DNA of 64,000 bases from M3007 sp964484205 (GTDB lineage Bacteria > Bacteroidota > Bacteroidia > Chitinophagales > Saprospiraceae), in NCBI GenBank assembly GCA_964484205.1, contig CAZAEZ010000002.1:62001-126000 (forward strand). Direction: 5' to 3'. Positions 1 to 7,909 of this stretch are shown here, in pieces; the stretch's first letter is position 1; each line of letters opens with the position of its first letter. The translations under genes and the position numbers were made by a program. Under the pieces are notes generated by a model that was given only the letters and a program-made list of their open reading frames with translations, did no database searches and was not told the origin of the DNA.

Positions 1-1
1 C

Positions 2-298
2 AATCATTTTGGGATGAAGTGCTTTTCCAAAAAATGCCGCGACGGGCACTGCTCCAATTTTGGCGACGACCATCACAAAGATTTTTTCCGGATTTACAAA
101 ACACCCTGGGACAGCTGGCGCGCGCACAGCCTCATGTTAGCGAACGGACGCTACGCCCGGCTCAAAAAATTTGGTAAAAATTACCGGAAATGGGCGCAGG
201 GCCTGGAAAATTTGGGCTATGCCACAGACCGGTCGTATGCCGAAAAACTTATCGGGGTAATTGAACGGTATGATTTGCACCGTTTTGACCGGATGTAA
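2..298 (+). CDS. Glucosaminidase-domain protein, C-terminal part
   Basis: The gene starts before the window. Reading from base 2 gives NHFGMKC, the central motif of Bacteroidota FlgJ-like glucosaminidases (Pfam Glucosaminidase family), followed by YKTPWDSWRAHS and LGYATDRSYAEKLI, both typical of the end of that domain. Such enzymes cleave N-acetylglucosamine linkages in peptidoglycan and act in the periplasm or outside the cell. No LysM or other domain follows the catalytic domain before the stop. The first Met in view (base 14) is internal to the conserved motif and is not the real start. The catalytic glutamate would lie upstream and cannot be checked. Confidence 0.85.
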   Translation, partial: NHFGMKCFSKKCRDGHCSNFGDDHHKDFFRIYKTPWDSWRAHSLMLANGRYARLKKFGKNYRKWAQGLENLGYATDRSYAEKLIGVIERYDLHRFDRM

Positions 299-314
299 AA
301 AAGGTTGAAACTGC

Positions 315-953
315 TTACCCCTGCACGTACACCACCCACTTTTCCTCAAACCAGGGATCGTCGTAAAAAGCGCTGATCGGGAATAGCTCGGTGTAACTGC
401 TGCCGTCACCCGGAAGCGCAGCAATTTCCGGTTGGATTTTTCCCCCTTTCAGGGCGATCAGGCCATTGGGATAAGCATGGGTTTGTTTTTTCTTTAACAG
501 GCGTTGTGACCAGCCGAGCAATTTGTCCAACGGGGCCACGGCACGGGTCAGGACAAAATCGAAGCTGTGGGCCATTTTCAGATCCTCGGCCCGGCAATGG
601 CGTGCGGTGACATTGTTCAACCCCAGCGCCTGCGCGACTTCCCGGACCACGGTAATTTTTTTTCCGGTTCCGTCGATCAGCGTAAACTGTACTTCAGGCA
701 ACAAAATGGCCAATGGAATTCCGGGGAAACCGCCGCCCGTACCCAGATCGAGCAGGCGCGCGCCGGGCTTGAACTGGAACACTTTCGCGATGGCAAGGGA
801 GTGCAACACATGCCGGACTTCCAGGTTTTCAATGTCTTGCCTGGAAATCACGTTTACTTTGGTATTCCACGACCGGTAAAGGGCATCGAGTTGTTCAAAT
901 CGGGCGCGTTGATCAGCGTCCAGGTCGGGAAAATAGTGTAGAACGGCTTGCAT
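315..953 (-). CDS. rsmG: 16S rRNA (guanine(527)-N7)-methyltransferase RsmG
   Basis: The 212-residue product is the normal length for RsmG (GidB), which methylates G527 of 16S rRNA with S-adenosylmethionine. The SAM-binding motif LLDLGTGGGFPGIPLA is at residues 67-82, and NVISRQDIENLEVRHVLHSL is the family N-terminal signature. The open frame extends upstream to 1151, but that part is the antisense of the neighbouring gene and lacks RsmG similarity, so I start at the Met whose codon is complement 951-953. It lies 10 bp downstream of the membrane TPR gene (964-2208) on the same strand, so the two are probably cotranscribed. Confidence 0.95.
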   Translation of the reverse strand: MQAVLHYFPDLDADQRARFEQLDALYRSWNTKVNVISRQDIENLEVRHVLHSLAIAKVFQFKPGARLLDLGTGGGFPGIPLAILLPEVQFTLIDGTGKKITVVREVAQALGLNNVTARHCRAEDLKMAHSFDFVLTRAVAPLDKLLGWSQRLLKKKQTHAYPNGLIALKGGKIQPEIAALPGDGSSYTELFPISAFYDDPWFEEKWVVYVQG

Positions 954-963
954 GGCGGTAGGG

Positions 964-2208
964 CTATTGCGACAAATTTTTGAGCATTTGCTCGGCCTGC
1001 TGGCGCCGCTCGGGGTCGCGGGTATTCCCCAGCGTGCGTTCGACGGCGCCCCGCGCTTTGTCCCGCAACATCGGGTTTTCTTTTGCCAGTTGAACAAATG
1101 CCAGTGCCTGGTACCAATACAAATCCTCGCCATACCGCCCCAAATCTTCAATTTTGGCCAAACACCGGATCGCTTCCACCGGGTCTTCCAGTTTTAAATG
1201 AATGATGCCCAGGAAAAACCAGGCATCGGACTGGCAGATCGAGCCCGGGCCCAGTGCAATCAGGAACAGCGGGTCGAGCGCCGCTTCGTACTCATTGGCC
1301 TGGTAATACGCATCCGCTTCCCGCAACAACAGCAGGCACTCGTTGGGTTGCGCTCCGGAGGAATCATTGCCCATTTCGGCGCCATAGCGCGTTTCAAGGT
1401 CGGCCAACAGACTGGCCGGAGGGTTAAAATTGTCGGCAAAAACTTCGGCTGCTGTTTTGGGTCGGAAATAAAATTGGAAAATCCCGTAGCCGACAGCAAC
1501 CAGCAACAAAATGCCCACTGCCCAGCGCCAAATCCGGTTCGATTCGGGTGGCGCCGGTGGCCCCGCTTTCCATTCTGCTTCCAGGGCCTGGCTGCGTTGC
1601 CAAACTGCATACCCGTCGCGATCCTGGATTGCCGTAGTTGCCCAATGCGGCATTTCTTCCAGGGGTTCGGCTTCCGGTGCGAGCAATTTCAGGTAGGCTT
1701 CGCGGCATCCGGTCCGCTTTTCGGCATCAATATCTGTTTCGGCGGTTTCCGGCTTTTCGGCAGCTTCCAGGACTATTTTTCGGCAGCCGGGTTCCAGTTG
1801 TTGCAGTTTTTGCCAGGCAAACTGTTTTTGCCGGCTCAGGTCGAGGGCCTCTTTTTCAGGCAATCCGGGAATGGTTGCCCCGGTATCTTCCGCTGCCTCG
1901 GTCAGGTGTTCGTCCGGTTCCTCCGGTTGCGCTTGCCCGGCTTCAAAATGCGCCAGGCTCAGCGCCTTCAAAAACTGGAAAAACGCTACAGTTTCCGGGA
2001 GCGTGCCCTGGCGCCCCATGCTTGCCGCGTCGTTGACGGCGAGTTGAAAGGCGCCGGCTGCATGTGCTTCAGTTCCTCCGTGCTCCAATATCGCCTGGAT
2101 GACCGGCATCCGAAATTCATCGTATACGACCGCCAGCGTTGGCCCGGGATTGTCGCGCAGGCCATTCAGGTAAGTCTCGTTTGGAAATTGTCCGGTCGGG
2201 TGTGTCAC
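964..2208 (-). CDS. Membrane TPR-like protein with a degenerate sigma-factor-like N-terminus
   Basis: The product has 414 residues in three parts. Residues 20-180 have the spacing of an ECF sigma factor: a region-2-like helix (LAVVYDEFRMPVIQAILEHG) and a region-4-like stretch (WQKLQQLEPGCRKIVLEAAE), but the sequence is poorly conserved. One membrane segment spans residues 226-248 (IWRWAVGILLLVAVGYGIFQF). Residues 290-410 form helical TPR-like repeats (ADAYYQANEYEAALDPL, FLGIIHLKLEDPVEAIRCL). The TPR part would therefore lie on the far side of the inner membrane. Similar cytoplasmic-domain, TM and TPR layouts are common in Saprospiraceae. The sigma resemblance is my reading of the pattern and needs a profile search. 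The function is unknown. Confidence 0.75.
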   Translation of the reverse strand: MTHPTGQFPNETYLNGLRDNPGPTLAVVYDEFRMPVIQAILEHGGTEAHAAGAFQLAVNDAASMGRQGTLPETVAFFQFLKALSLAHFEAGQAQPEEPDEHLTEAAEDTGATIPGLPEKEALDLSRQKQFAWQKLQQLEPGCRKIVLEAAEKPETAETDIDAEKRTGCREAYLKLLAPEAEPLEEMPHWATTAIQDRDGYAVWQRSQALEAEWKAGPPAPPESNRIWRWAVGILLLVAVGYGIFQFYFRPKTAAEVFADNFNPPASLLADLETRYGAEMGNDSSGAQPNECLLLLREADAYYQANEYEAALDPLFLIALGPGSICQSDAWFFLGIIHLKLEDPVEAIRCLAKIEDLGRYGEDLYWYQALAFVQLAKENPMLRDKARGAVERTLGNTRDPERRQQAEQMLKNLSQ

Positions 2209-2275
2209 GCGCTGCTTGAAATGAATTATAAACAGAATAAAAATGTAAAAGTAAAGTTTCCGGTTCGTTAAATGA

Positions 2276-2306
2276 AAAAGAGCCGGGACATTGCTGCCCC
2301 AGCTCT
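2276..2306 (-). terminator. Rho-independent terminator after hsp20
   Basis: Read on the minus strand, AGAGCTGGG and CCCGGCTCT form a 9-bp stem with one mismatch and a 10-nt loop, followed by TTTTTC. It lies about 70 bp beyond the hsp20 stop and just upstream of the TPR gene start at 2208. The rest of 2209-2376 holds no gene. On the plus strand, 2307-2350 reads like an orphan 5' leader (CTATTAACTAACC, then ATGAAAAC), and 2357-2378 is a short ACCGC/GCGGT stem followed by seven Ts, a possible plus-strand terminator. Confidence 0.6.
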
Positions 2307-2376
2307 ATGAAAACACCTAAAACCCTATTAACTAACCTTATGAAAACTATTCTTAAACCGCAAAGGCGGTATTTTT

Positions 2377-2823
2377 TTAGCTCACTGCAATTGTTTTGCT
2401 GATGGCTTTCGCTTCTTCTTTTTTCGGCAGTGCGATCAGCAGAACACCGTTCTCATAAACAGCCGAAACCTGGTCTTGGTTCACCGTTTCGGGCAATTTG
2501 AAGGTGCGTTCGAACGATGCGTACCGGAATTCCCGGCGGGTAAACCGTTCGCTGTTTTCGGCGTTTTCCTGCTTGCGCTCGGCGCGAAGCGTCAGTTGAT
2601 CGTTTTCAACATTCAGGGAAAAATCGCCCTTTTCAAAGCCGGGGGCAGCCACCTCAATCCGGAACGCGGCATCCGTTTCTGCAATATTCACCGCCGGCTG
2701 ACTGGTCAACGCATCGGAACCAACAAAGTCGGCTATCGAGCGATTGAAAAAGTCATCCAATAAACCGTTGGAAAAGTAATTGGTTGAAGGGATCTGGCGA
2801 AATTTTGCTATTTTGGTCATCAT
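2377..2823 (-). CDS. Hsp20/alpha-crystallin family small heat-shock protein
   Basis: The 148-residue product is a small ATP-independent holdase chaperone that binds unfolding cytoplasmic proteins. The alpha-crystallin domain spans about residues 45-148: AFRIEVAAPGFEKGDFSLNV, then the variable loop, then YENGVLLIALPKKEEAK, which is the conserved GVL motif region of the family. The N-terminus is short and includes FFNRSIADF, as in other Bacteroidota members. Two adjacent ATG codons (2818-2820 and 2821-2823) could start translation and there is no clear Shine-Dalgarno site. The divergent spacer to the SDR gene at 3016 carries a duplicated 14-bp motif that may be its operator. Confidence 0.93.
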   Translation of the reverse strand: MMTKIAKFRQIPSTNYFSNGLLDDFFNRSIADFVGSDALTSQPAVNIAETDAAFRIEVAAPGFEKGDFSLNVENDQLTLRAERKQENAENSERFTRREFRYASFERTFKLPETVNQDQVSAVYENGVLLIALPKKEEAKAISKTIAVS

Positions 2824-2922
2824 TTTACAATTTAAGTTTTATAGATAATTGTACCCGCTCTATTTCAATTCGCATACCAAGCCGTTTTTAGCGATATTTT
2901 GGCAGCAAATGTCGAGTGCGTG

Positions 2923-2967
2923 TGCCAAAATGACACTTTTTTAATTGCATTAATGCCAAAATGACAC
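2923..2967. promoter_or_regulatory. Two copies of TGCCAAAATGACAC, 31 bp apart
   Basis: An exact 14-bp word occurs at 2923-2936 and 2954-2967, a period of 31 bp or about three helical turns. Each copy can be read as two TGNCA half-sites separated by AAA. The pair lies in the divergent spacer between hsp20 (minus, start 2823) and the SDR gene (plus, start 3016), the position expected for an operator. It does not fit sigma-54 spacing on either strand. A regulatory role is inference from position and phasing. Confidence 0.5.
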
Positions 2968-3015
2968 GCTCAATCGACCCTTACCCACAAATCAGTTATT
3001 TCAGCACGTAAATCC

Positions 3016-3801
3016 ATGTTTCAGGCAAACTTATTCGACGGAAAAACCGTCCTCGTTACAGGTGGCGGCAGCGGTATCGGGCTTGAGATCGCCCGCCAGT
3101 TTTTGCAATATGGCGCCACTGTTTACATCGCATCGCGCAAGGCCGAACGGTTTGAGGAGGCGCTGGAAATTTTGCAGCCCCTGGGCGCCGTTCATTGCTA
3201 CCAGGCCGACATCCGGGAGCCGGAACAGCTGGAAGGCCTGGCCGGTTACATCGCTGAAAAGAGCGGCCGGCTCGATATCCTGGTGAACAATGCCGGCGGC
3301 CAGTTCCCAAGTCTTGCCGAAGACGTCAGTCCGAACGGCTGGAAAGCCGTAGTCAACACCAACCTCAACGGCACCTGGTTTGTTACCCAGACAATGGCCA
3401 AACGTTTCTTTTTTGAACAAAAAGCCGGTGTCGTGATCAATATTGTGGTGAACAATTACCGCGGCCTGCCCGGCATGGCGCACAGTGGAGCGGCCCGCGC
3501 CGGGGTGATGAACCTGACCAAATCGCTCGCCGTGGAATGGGTGCACCGCGGCATCCGGCTCAATTGCATCGCACCCGGCATTATAAAAAGCAGCGGACTG
3601 GAGCAATACCCGCTCGAGTTGGTGGAGGGCATCGCCGAACACATTCCGATGAAACGCCTGGGTACTTCGGCCGAAGTGGCTGCGCTCACCCTGTTTTTAG
3701 CAAGCCCAATGGCGGCTTACATGACCGGCGACACTATTTACATGGACGGCGGCATGCGACTCTGGGGGGATATCTGGCAATTCGGCAAAACAGAATCATG
3801 A
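3016..3801 (+). CDS. SDR-family enoyl-CoA/dienoyl-CoA reductase-like enzyme
   Basis: The 261-residue product is a short-chain dehydrogenase with a Rossmann nucleotide-binding motif TGGGSGIG (residues 15-22) and NNAGG (91-95). The string HSGAARAGVMNLTKSLAVEW (156-175) closely resembles peroxisomal trans-2-enoyl-CoA reductase and 2,4-dienoyl-CoA reductase, which reduce unsaturated acyl-CoA thioesters with NADPH. The classical SDR Tyr-x-x-x-Lys pair is absent from this segment, and Met165 stands where that family usually has Tyr before NLTK. Its stop overlaps the start of the next gene by 4 bp (ATGA), so the two are probably translated together. The exact substrate is not determined. Confidence 0.85.
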   Translation: MFQANLFDGKTVLVTGGGSGIGLEIARQFLQYGATVYIASRKAERFEEALEILQPLGAVHCYQADIREPEQLEGLAGYIAEKSGRLDILVNNAGGQFPSLAEDVSPNGWKAVVNTNLNGTWFVTQTMAKRFFFEQKAGVVINIVVNNYRGLPGMAHSGAARAGVMNLTKSLAVEWVHRGIRLNCIAPGIIKSSGLEQYPLELVEGIAEHIPMKRLGTSAEVAALTLFLASPMAAYMTGDTIYMDGGMRLWGDIWQFGKTES

Positions 3802-4670
3802 AAAATGCATCGCAACACCCGGCGTTTCTGATCTCCCAGTTCTTAAGGCCCGGGCTGGGAAGGGCACTCCTGCTCCAGGCGCTTGTTTGCGCACTCGCCC
3901 TGACCGCCCACGCGCAAGCCCCGGCCGACAGCCTGCGCCTGCTCGACAGCCTGCCCATTCAGGCTGCCTTTGCCACGGCCGACAACCTGGGCAATATCTA
4001 CGTGATCACTCCGCAAAATGCCGTGGAAAAATACAGTCCCGACGGTACCTTCCAGTTTCGGTACACAAACAACCGGCTGGGGACTGCCGCCTGGCTGGAT
4101 GTCACCAACCCGCTGAAAGTGCTGGTTTGGTATGCCGATTTTCGGTCGGTCGTTTTTCTCAACCGGAGCCTGACCGCGCTCGGCGAACTCAACCTGATTC
4201 GGGCCGGATACCCGGAGGTGCGCACGGTAGCTGCAGCTGCCGACGGCAATCTCTGGCTGTACGACGAAGTGGCTTTCCAACTCAAAAAAGTGACACCGGA
4301 AGGGCAAACCAAATTTGAAAGTCAGGCGCTGAACCTCCTTCAATCGGAGCGCATTACCATCAGCTGTATTCGCGACAAAGGCGCGGAAGTACTGGCCTCC
4401 GATGCCGAATTGGGCCTGCTGCGCTTCGATGTGTATGCCCAGTTTCAACAATTGTTGCCCTGGAAAGGAATTTCCCGTTTTGCCGTGCGCCGGAATACGC
4501 TGGCCTACCAAAGTCCGGAGGCCGTCCATGTCGAACAGTTGCAGGTGTCGGACTCCCGGAGTCTCCCCTTGCCGGATTCCGCCCGTCAAACCGGCGCCGC
4601 AGCCTGGATCGCCCCCGGACTGCTGCTGGTGCAAAACGGGGAAGTATTGGAATTGTGGCAATGGCAGTAG
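3798..4670 (+). CDS. Secreted beta-propeller-like protein of unknown function
   Basis: The 290-residue product begins with a signal peptide (LLLQALVCALALTAHAQA) and continues with regularly spaced short beta-strand segments such as DNLGNIYVITPQNAVEKYSP, DGNLWLYDEVAFQLKKVTPE and GAEVLASDAELGLLRFD, the pattern of an NHL or YVTN-type propeller. The open frame runs back to 3537, but that part is a shadow of the SDR gene. I start at 3798 because it gives the signal peptide and the ATGA overlap with the SDR stop. The protein is probably periplasmic, since I see no T9SS sorting domain and no lipobox. Its role next to an acyl-CoA reductase is unclear. Confidence 0.75.
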   Translation: MKNASQHPAFLISQFLRPGLGRALLLQALVCALALTAHAQAPADSLRLLDSLPIQAAFATADNLGNIYVITPQNAVEKYSPDGTFQFRYTNNRLGTAAWLDVTNPLKVLVWYADFRSVVFLNRSLTALGELNLIRAGYPEVRTVAAAADGNLWLYDEVAFQLKKVTPEGQTKFESQALNLLQSERITISCIRDKGAEVLASDAELGLLRFDVYAQFQQLLPWKGISRFAVRRNTLAYQSPEAVHVEQLQVSDSRSLPLPDSARQTGAAAWIAPGLLLVQNGEVLELWQWQ

Positions 4671-4678
4671 GCGGTGTA

Positions 4679-5335
4679 TCAGGGCGCCAGGCGCTCGATG
4701 GTCCAGCCAATTTTTTCACGGGTGTACCGGATCCGGTCGTGCAAGCGGTTTTCGCGGCCCTGCCAGAACTCTACCACATCCGGGCGCACCCGGTAGCCGC
4801 CCCAAAAGGCAGGCAAGGGCAACACTTCATCGTGTTTGAACGTGACGGCCAGTTCCTGCACTTTTTCTTCGATTACAAAACGGCCTTCGATCACCCGGCT
4901 TTGCGGACTGGCCCAGGCGCCGACCTGGCTCTCCCGGGGCCTGCTTTGAAAATAGGCTTTTGATTCAGCGGGAGTAACGCGCTCCACAGTGCCTTCGATG
5001 CGCACCTGCCGTTCCAGTTCAAGCCAGCAAAAAAGCAAGGCCGCCTGCGGGTTGTCGTCCAATTCCCGGCCTTTGCGGCTTTCATAATTGGTGTAAAAAA
5101 CAAAACCCTGATGGTCAAAGCCTTTCAGCAAAACAATGCGCGCGCTCGGTTTGCCGTCGTGGGTAGCCGTTGCCAGCGTCATGGCGTTGGGCTCGGGCAG
5201 GGCGCTGTTCATGGCTTCCGTAAACCAGTGGTCAAACTGGGCCACCGGGTCGGGGTTTGCCGCTGTTTTCGAAAGGGACTCCTGGGTGTAATTTCGCCGC
5301 ATGGCGGCAATCTCGTTTGCTGAATACGTTGCCAT
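4679..5335 (-). CDS. pdxH: Pyridoxamine 5'-phosphate oxidase
   Basis: The 218-residue product matches PdxH over its whole length. The enzyme uses FMN and oxygen to oxidise pyridoxine or pyridoxamine phosphate to pyridoxal phosphate. Visible family signatures are the FMN-binding SARIVLLKGFDHQGFVFYTN and SRKGRELDDNP, the SRPRESQVGAWAS segment, and the C-terminal WQGRENRLHDRIRYTRE that holds the substrate-binding Arg/His. It converges with the propeller gene, with 8 bp between the stops. glyA, whose product is PLP-dependent, lies 375 bp away in the opposite direction, which may be chance. Confidence 0.96.
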   Translation of the reverse strand: MATYSANEIAAMRRNYTQESLSKTAANPDPVAQFDHWFTEAMNSALPEPNAMTLATATHDGKPSARIVLLKGFDHQGFVFYTNYESRKGRELDDNPQAALLFCWLELERQVRIEGTVERVTPAESKAYFQSRPRESQVGAWASPQSRVIEGRFVIEEKVQELAVTFKHDEVLPLPAFWGGYRVRPDVVEFWQGRENRLHDRIRYTREKIGWTIERLAP

Positions 5336-5635
5336 ATTTTGAAAATGCTAGTTCAGGCGAAAGTAAAAGCCATGGGTCGAAATACCCACTGGAACCGGCC
5401 CTTTTTCCGATAATTTGCCTTCTTTAAACTGATTATAAAAATCGGGCATAGACAACCTACTCGACCGGCAGTACCGGAATTTTACCTCCGGGATCAATGC
5501 GCCGGGGCGAAAATTTTGGGTTAACCTGCGGGTTTCCTGGAAAACGGAGTGATGGATGCGGCGCACTTATTGACACGAATTTTTCAAATCCCCGCATTTC
5601 CGCCTTAAGGGCCAAAACAAAACAAGCCAAATGGC

Positions 5636-5643
5636 TACTTTTG
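5636..5643 (+). promoter_or_regulatory. Predicted Bacteroidota -7 box upstream of glyA
   Basis: TACTTTTG at 5636-5643 exactly matches the TAnnTTTG -7 consensus of the Bacteroidota primary sigma factor. No good TTTG -33 box is visible at the right distance. A start near 5650 would give a leader of about 60 nt that contains the ACTCATC heptamer tract. The remainder of 5336-5635 holds no convincing gene. A 33-codon minus-strand frame at 5348-5449 was considered and not accepted. Confidence 0.5.
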
Positions 5644-5670
5644 CAGCGTTTTGTAACGCAAAAGCCCGGT

Positions 5671-5698
5671 ACTCATCACGCATCACTCATCATTCATC
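5671..5698 (+). repeat. Heptamer tandem repeat, ACTCATC type, in the glyA leader
   Basis: Four consecutive 7-mers read ACTCATC, ACGCATC, ACTCATC and ATTCATC, followed by a partial ACTCA. They end 12 bp before the glyA start. The same word ACTCATC occurs twice in the hairpin at 40390-40458, so the tract is part of a dispersed heptamer family in this genome. Confidence 0.75.
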
Positions 5699-5710
5699 AC
5701 TCAAACAGGC

Positions 5711-6994
5711 ATGTCCGATATCGTTTTTTCCCTTATCCAAAAAGAACTCGACCGCCAGCAACGCGGGCTTGAACTGATTGCTTCTGAAAATTTTACCAGC
5801 CAGGCCGTCATGGAGGCCATGGGCACCTGCCTGACCAATAAATACGCCGAAGGGTACCCGGGCAAACGCTACTACGGCGGCTGCGAAGTGGTGGATGAAA
5901 TTGAGCAACTGGCCATCGACCGGCTCAAAGAACTTTTCGGCGCAGCCTGGGCCAATGTCCAGCCGCACTCCGGCGCCCAGGCAAATGCCGCCGTATTCCT
6001 GGCCTGCCTGCAACCGGGCGATAAAATCCTGGGTTTCAACCTGGCCCACGGCGGCCACCTCAGCCACGGCTCTCCGGTCAACTACTCCGGCAAAGTGTAC
6101 AATCCGGCGTTCTACGGCGTCGAGGAAGATACCGGCCGCATCGACATGGACAAGGTGGAGGAAATTGCCCTGCGCGAACTGCCCAAACTGATCATTTGCG
6201 GCGCGTCGGCTTATGCCCGCGACTGGGACTATGCCCGCTTCCGTCAAATTGCCGATCGCGTGGGCGCACTACTGCTGGCCGATATCGCGCATCCTGCCGG
6301 GCTCATTGCCACCGGCCTGCTGAACAACCCGCTGCCGCATTGCCACATCATCACCAGTACCACCCACAAAACCCTGCGCGGCCCCCGCGGCGGAATCATC
6401 CTCATGGGCAAGGATTTTGACAATCCCTGGGGGCGCACCACTAAAAAAGGCGCACCCATCCAGATGTCGGCCATCCTGAACAGCGGTGTATTTCCCGGCA
6501 TGCAGGGCGGCCCGCTGGAGCATGTGATCGCGGCCAAGGCGGTGGCTTTTGGCGAAGCCTTGCGCCCGGAGTTTAAAGCGTATGGCCAACAGGTGATCAA
6601 AAATGCACAGGCTATGGCAACTGCCTTTGTCGAACGCGGTTACAACATTATTTCCGGCGGTACCGACAACCACCTCATGCTCATTGATCTGCGCAGCAAA
6701 AACGTGACAGGCCGGATAGCAGAAGACGCCCTCGGTGCTGCGGATATCACTGTGAACAAAAACATGATCCCCTTTGACCCGGAATCACCGATGGTGACTT
6801 CCGGCATGCGCGTCGGGGCAGCGGCCATCACCACCCGCGGGCTGCAGGAGGCTGATTGCGTGCGCGTAGTGGAATGGATCGATTCGGTGCTTTCCCGCCC
6901 GGGCGATACGGAGCACCAGGCGGTGGTTCGAAACGAGGTGAACGCGTTTATGAAAGGATTTCCGGTGTACGCGGGAGCGGCGGTGGAAGCGTAG
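5711..6994 (+). CDS. glyA: Serine hydroxymethyltransferase
   Basis: The 427-residue product is the PLP enzyme that interconverts serine and glycine and loads tetrahydrofolate with a one-carbon unit. The N-terminal RGLELIASENFTS, the GYPGKRYYGGCEVVDEIE segment and the PLP-lysine motif STTHKTLRGPRGG (Lys220) are all present, as is FPGMQGGPLEH. The length is normal for bacterial GlyA. The start at 5711 gives MSDIVFSLIQKELDRQ, the usual N-terminus. It converges with fabG, and the two stops flank a long inverted repeat (6999-7140). Confidence 0.97.
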   Translation: MSDIVFSLIQKELDRQQRGLELIASENFTSQAVMEAMGTCLTNKYAEGYPGKRYYGGCEVVDEIEQLAIDRLKELFGAAWANVQPHSGAQANAAVFLACLQPGDKILGFNLAHGGHLSHGSPVNYSGKVYNPAFYGVEEDTGRIDMDKVEEIALRELPKLIICGASAYARDWDYARFRQIADRVGALLLADIAHPAGLIATGLLNNPLPHCHIITSTTHKTLRGPRGGIILMGKDFDNPWGRTTKKGAPIQMSAILNSGVFPGMQGGPLEHVIAAKAVAFGEALRPEFKAYGQQVIKNAQAMATAFVERGYNIISGGTDNHLMLIDLRSKNVTGRIAEDALGAADITVNKNMIPFDPESPMVTSGMRVGAAAITTRGLQEADCVRVVEWIDSVLSRPGDTEHQAVVRNEVNAFMKGFPVYAGAAVEA

Positions 6995-6998
6995 TTCG

Positions 6999-7140
6999 AT
7001 TGCGGATTACGGATTACGGATTGGTTCACCATTTGGGTAATTGTATTGGGGTGGCTCTTTGTTTCAGCTTTACAAATGCATTGAACTCCCCCAACCCAAA
7101 TGGTGAACCACTTCGCACTCGCAACTCCGTAATCCGCAAT
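6999..7140. repeat. Heptamer-flanked inverted repeat between convergent glyA and fabG
   Basis: Outer arms of 15 bp (6999-7013 and 7126-7140) pair perfectly and consist of ATTGC followed by GGATTAC-type heptamers. Inner arms of 16 bp (7023-7038 and 7094-7109), beginning GGTTCACC and ending GGTGAACC, also pair perfectly around a 55-nt loop. The element fills almost the whole space between the two stop codons and could act as a bidirectional terminator. The same TTCACC/GGTGAA-type core recurs at 40390 and, with variation, at 30697. Confidence 0.85.
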
Positions 7141-7143
7141 CCC

Positions 7144-7884
7144 TTACGTATTCAGCGCCCCGCAAACCGACAACACCTGCCCCGACACATACGAACTCAG
7201 GTCAGAGGCCAGAAAAACGCAGGCATTGGCCACTTCCTCGCCGCTGCCCAGGCGTTTCATCGGGATGGCACTGAGGTAGCCATCGCGGGTTTTTTCGTCG
7301 AGCACCGCGGTCATTTCCGTTTCGATAAAACCCGGCGCCACGGCGTTGCAGCGGATGCCGCGCGAGCCGTATTCTTTGGCAATGGATTTGGAAAAGGCGA
7401 TAATGCCGGCTTTGGAAGCGGCGTAATTGGCCTGGCCGGCCTGGCCGAACACACCCACCACGGAGCTCATGTTGATGATGCTGCCACCCGAACGGATCAT
7501 GGGTTTCAGGCAGTGCTTGGTCATGTTAAACACCGATTTGAGGTTGGTTTGGATCACCTCGTCCCACTGTTGCTCGGTCATGCGCAGCAGCAGGGTATCG
7601 CGGGTAATGCCGGCGTTGTTGATCAGGATATCGAGTTTGCCGAAATCTTTGACGACCTCGCCGACCAGCGTTTCCGCCTGGGCATAATCGCCGGCGTCGC
7701 TTTGGTAGGCGCGCACGTTGTCGCCCAGTTCTTCGGCGAGTTTGCGGGAGCGCTCGGCCGAGCTTTCCGATACGTAGGTGAAGGCGACCTTGGCGCCCTG
7801 TTCGGCAAATTTGCGTACGAGGGCTTCCCCGATGCCGCGGGAACCGCCGGTGATGAGTGCTACTTTTCCGTCGAGCAAGTTCAT
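7144..7884 (-). CDS. fabG: 3-oxoacyl-[acyl-carrier-protein] reductase FabG
   Basis: The 246-residue product is the NADPH-dependent SDR that reduces 3-oxoacyl-ACP in fatty-acid elongation. The cofactor motif TGGSRGIG is at residues 12-19 and NNAG at 89-92. The catalytic triad is visible as Ser140/141 (NMSSVVG), Tyr154 and Lys158 (YAASK). Length and C-terminus (SSYVSGQVLSVCGAL) are standard, so activity should be intact, unlike the divergent SDR at 3016. No other fab gene is adjacent, so it is a stand-alone copy here. Confidence 0.93.
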   Translation of the reverse strand: MNLLDGKVALITGGSRGIGEALVRKFAEQGAKVAFTYVSESSAERSRKLAEELGDNVRAYQSDAGDYAQAETLVGEVVKDFGKLDILINNAGITRDTLLLRMTEQQWDEVIQTNLKSVFNMTKHCLKPMIRSGGSIINMSSVVGVFGQAGQANYAASKAGIIAFSKSIAKEYGSRGIRCNAVAPGFIETEMTAVLDEKTRDGYLSAIPMKRLGSGEEVANACVFLASDLSSYVSGQVLSVCGALNT

Positions 7885-7909
7885 TTCAAGGAGTGAATGA
7901 GTGAATTAC

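Noticed and set aside
2923..2967. Sigma-54 promoter reading of the TGGCA-containing motif
   Set aside because: The distance between GG and GC elements does not fit the -24/-12 spacing on either strand.
3537..3797. Extended N-terminus of the propeller protein
   Set aside because: It overlaps the SDR gene in another frame and would place the signal peptide in the middle of the protein.
5348..5449. 33-codon minus-strand frame (MPDFYNQFKEGKLSEKG...) upstream of pdxH
   Set aside because: No homologue is known to me, it has no promoter, and it is too short to support from sequence alone.
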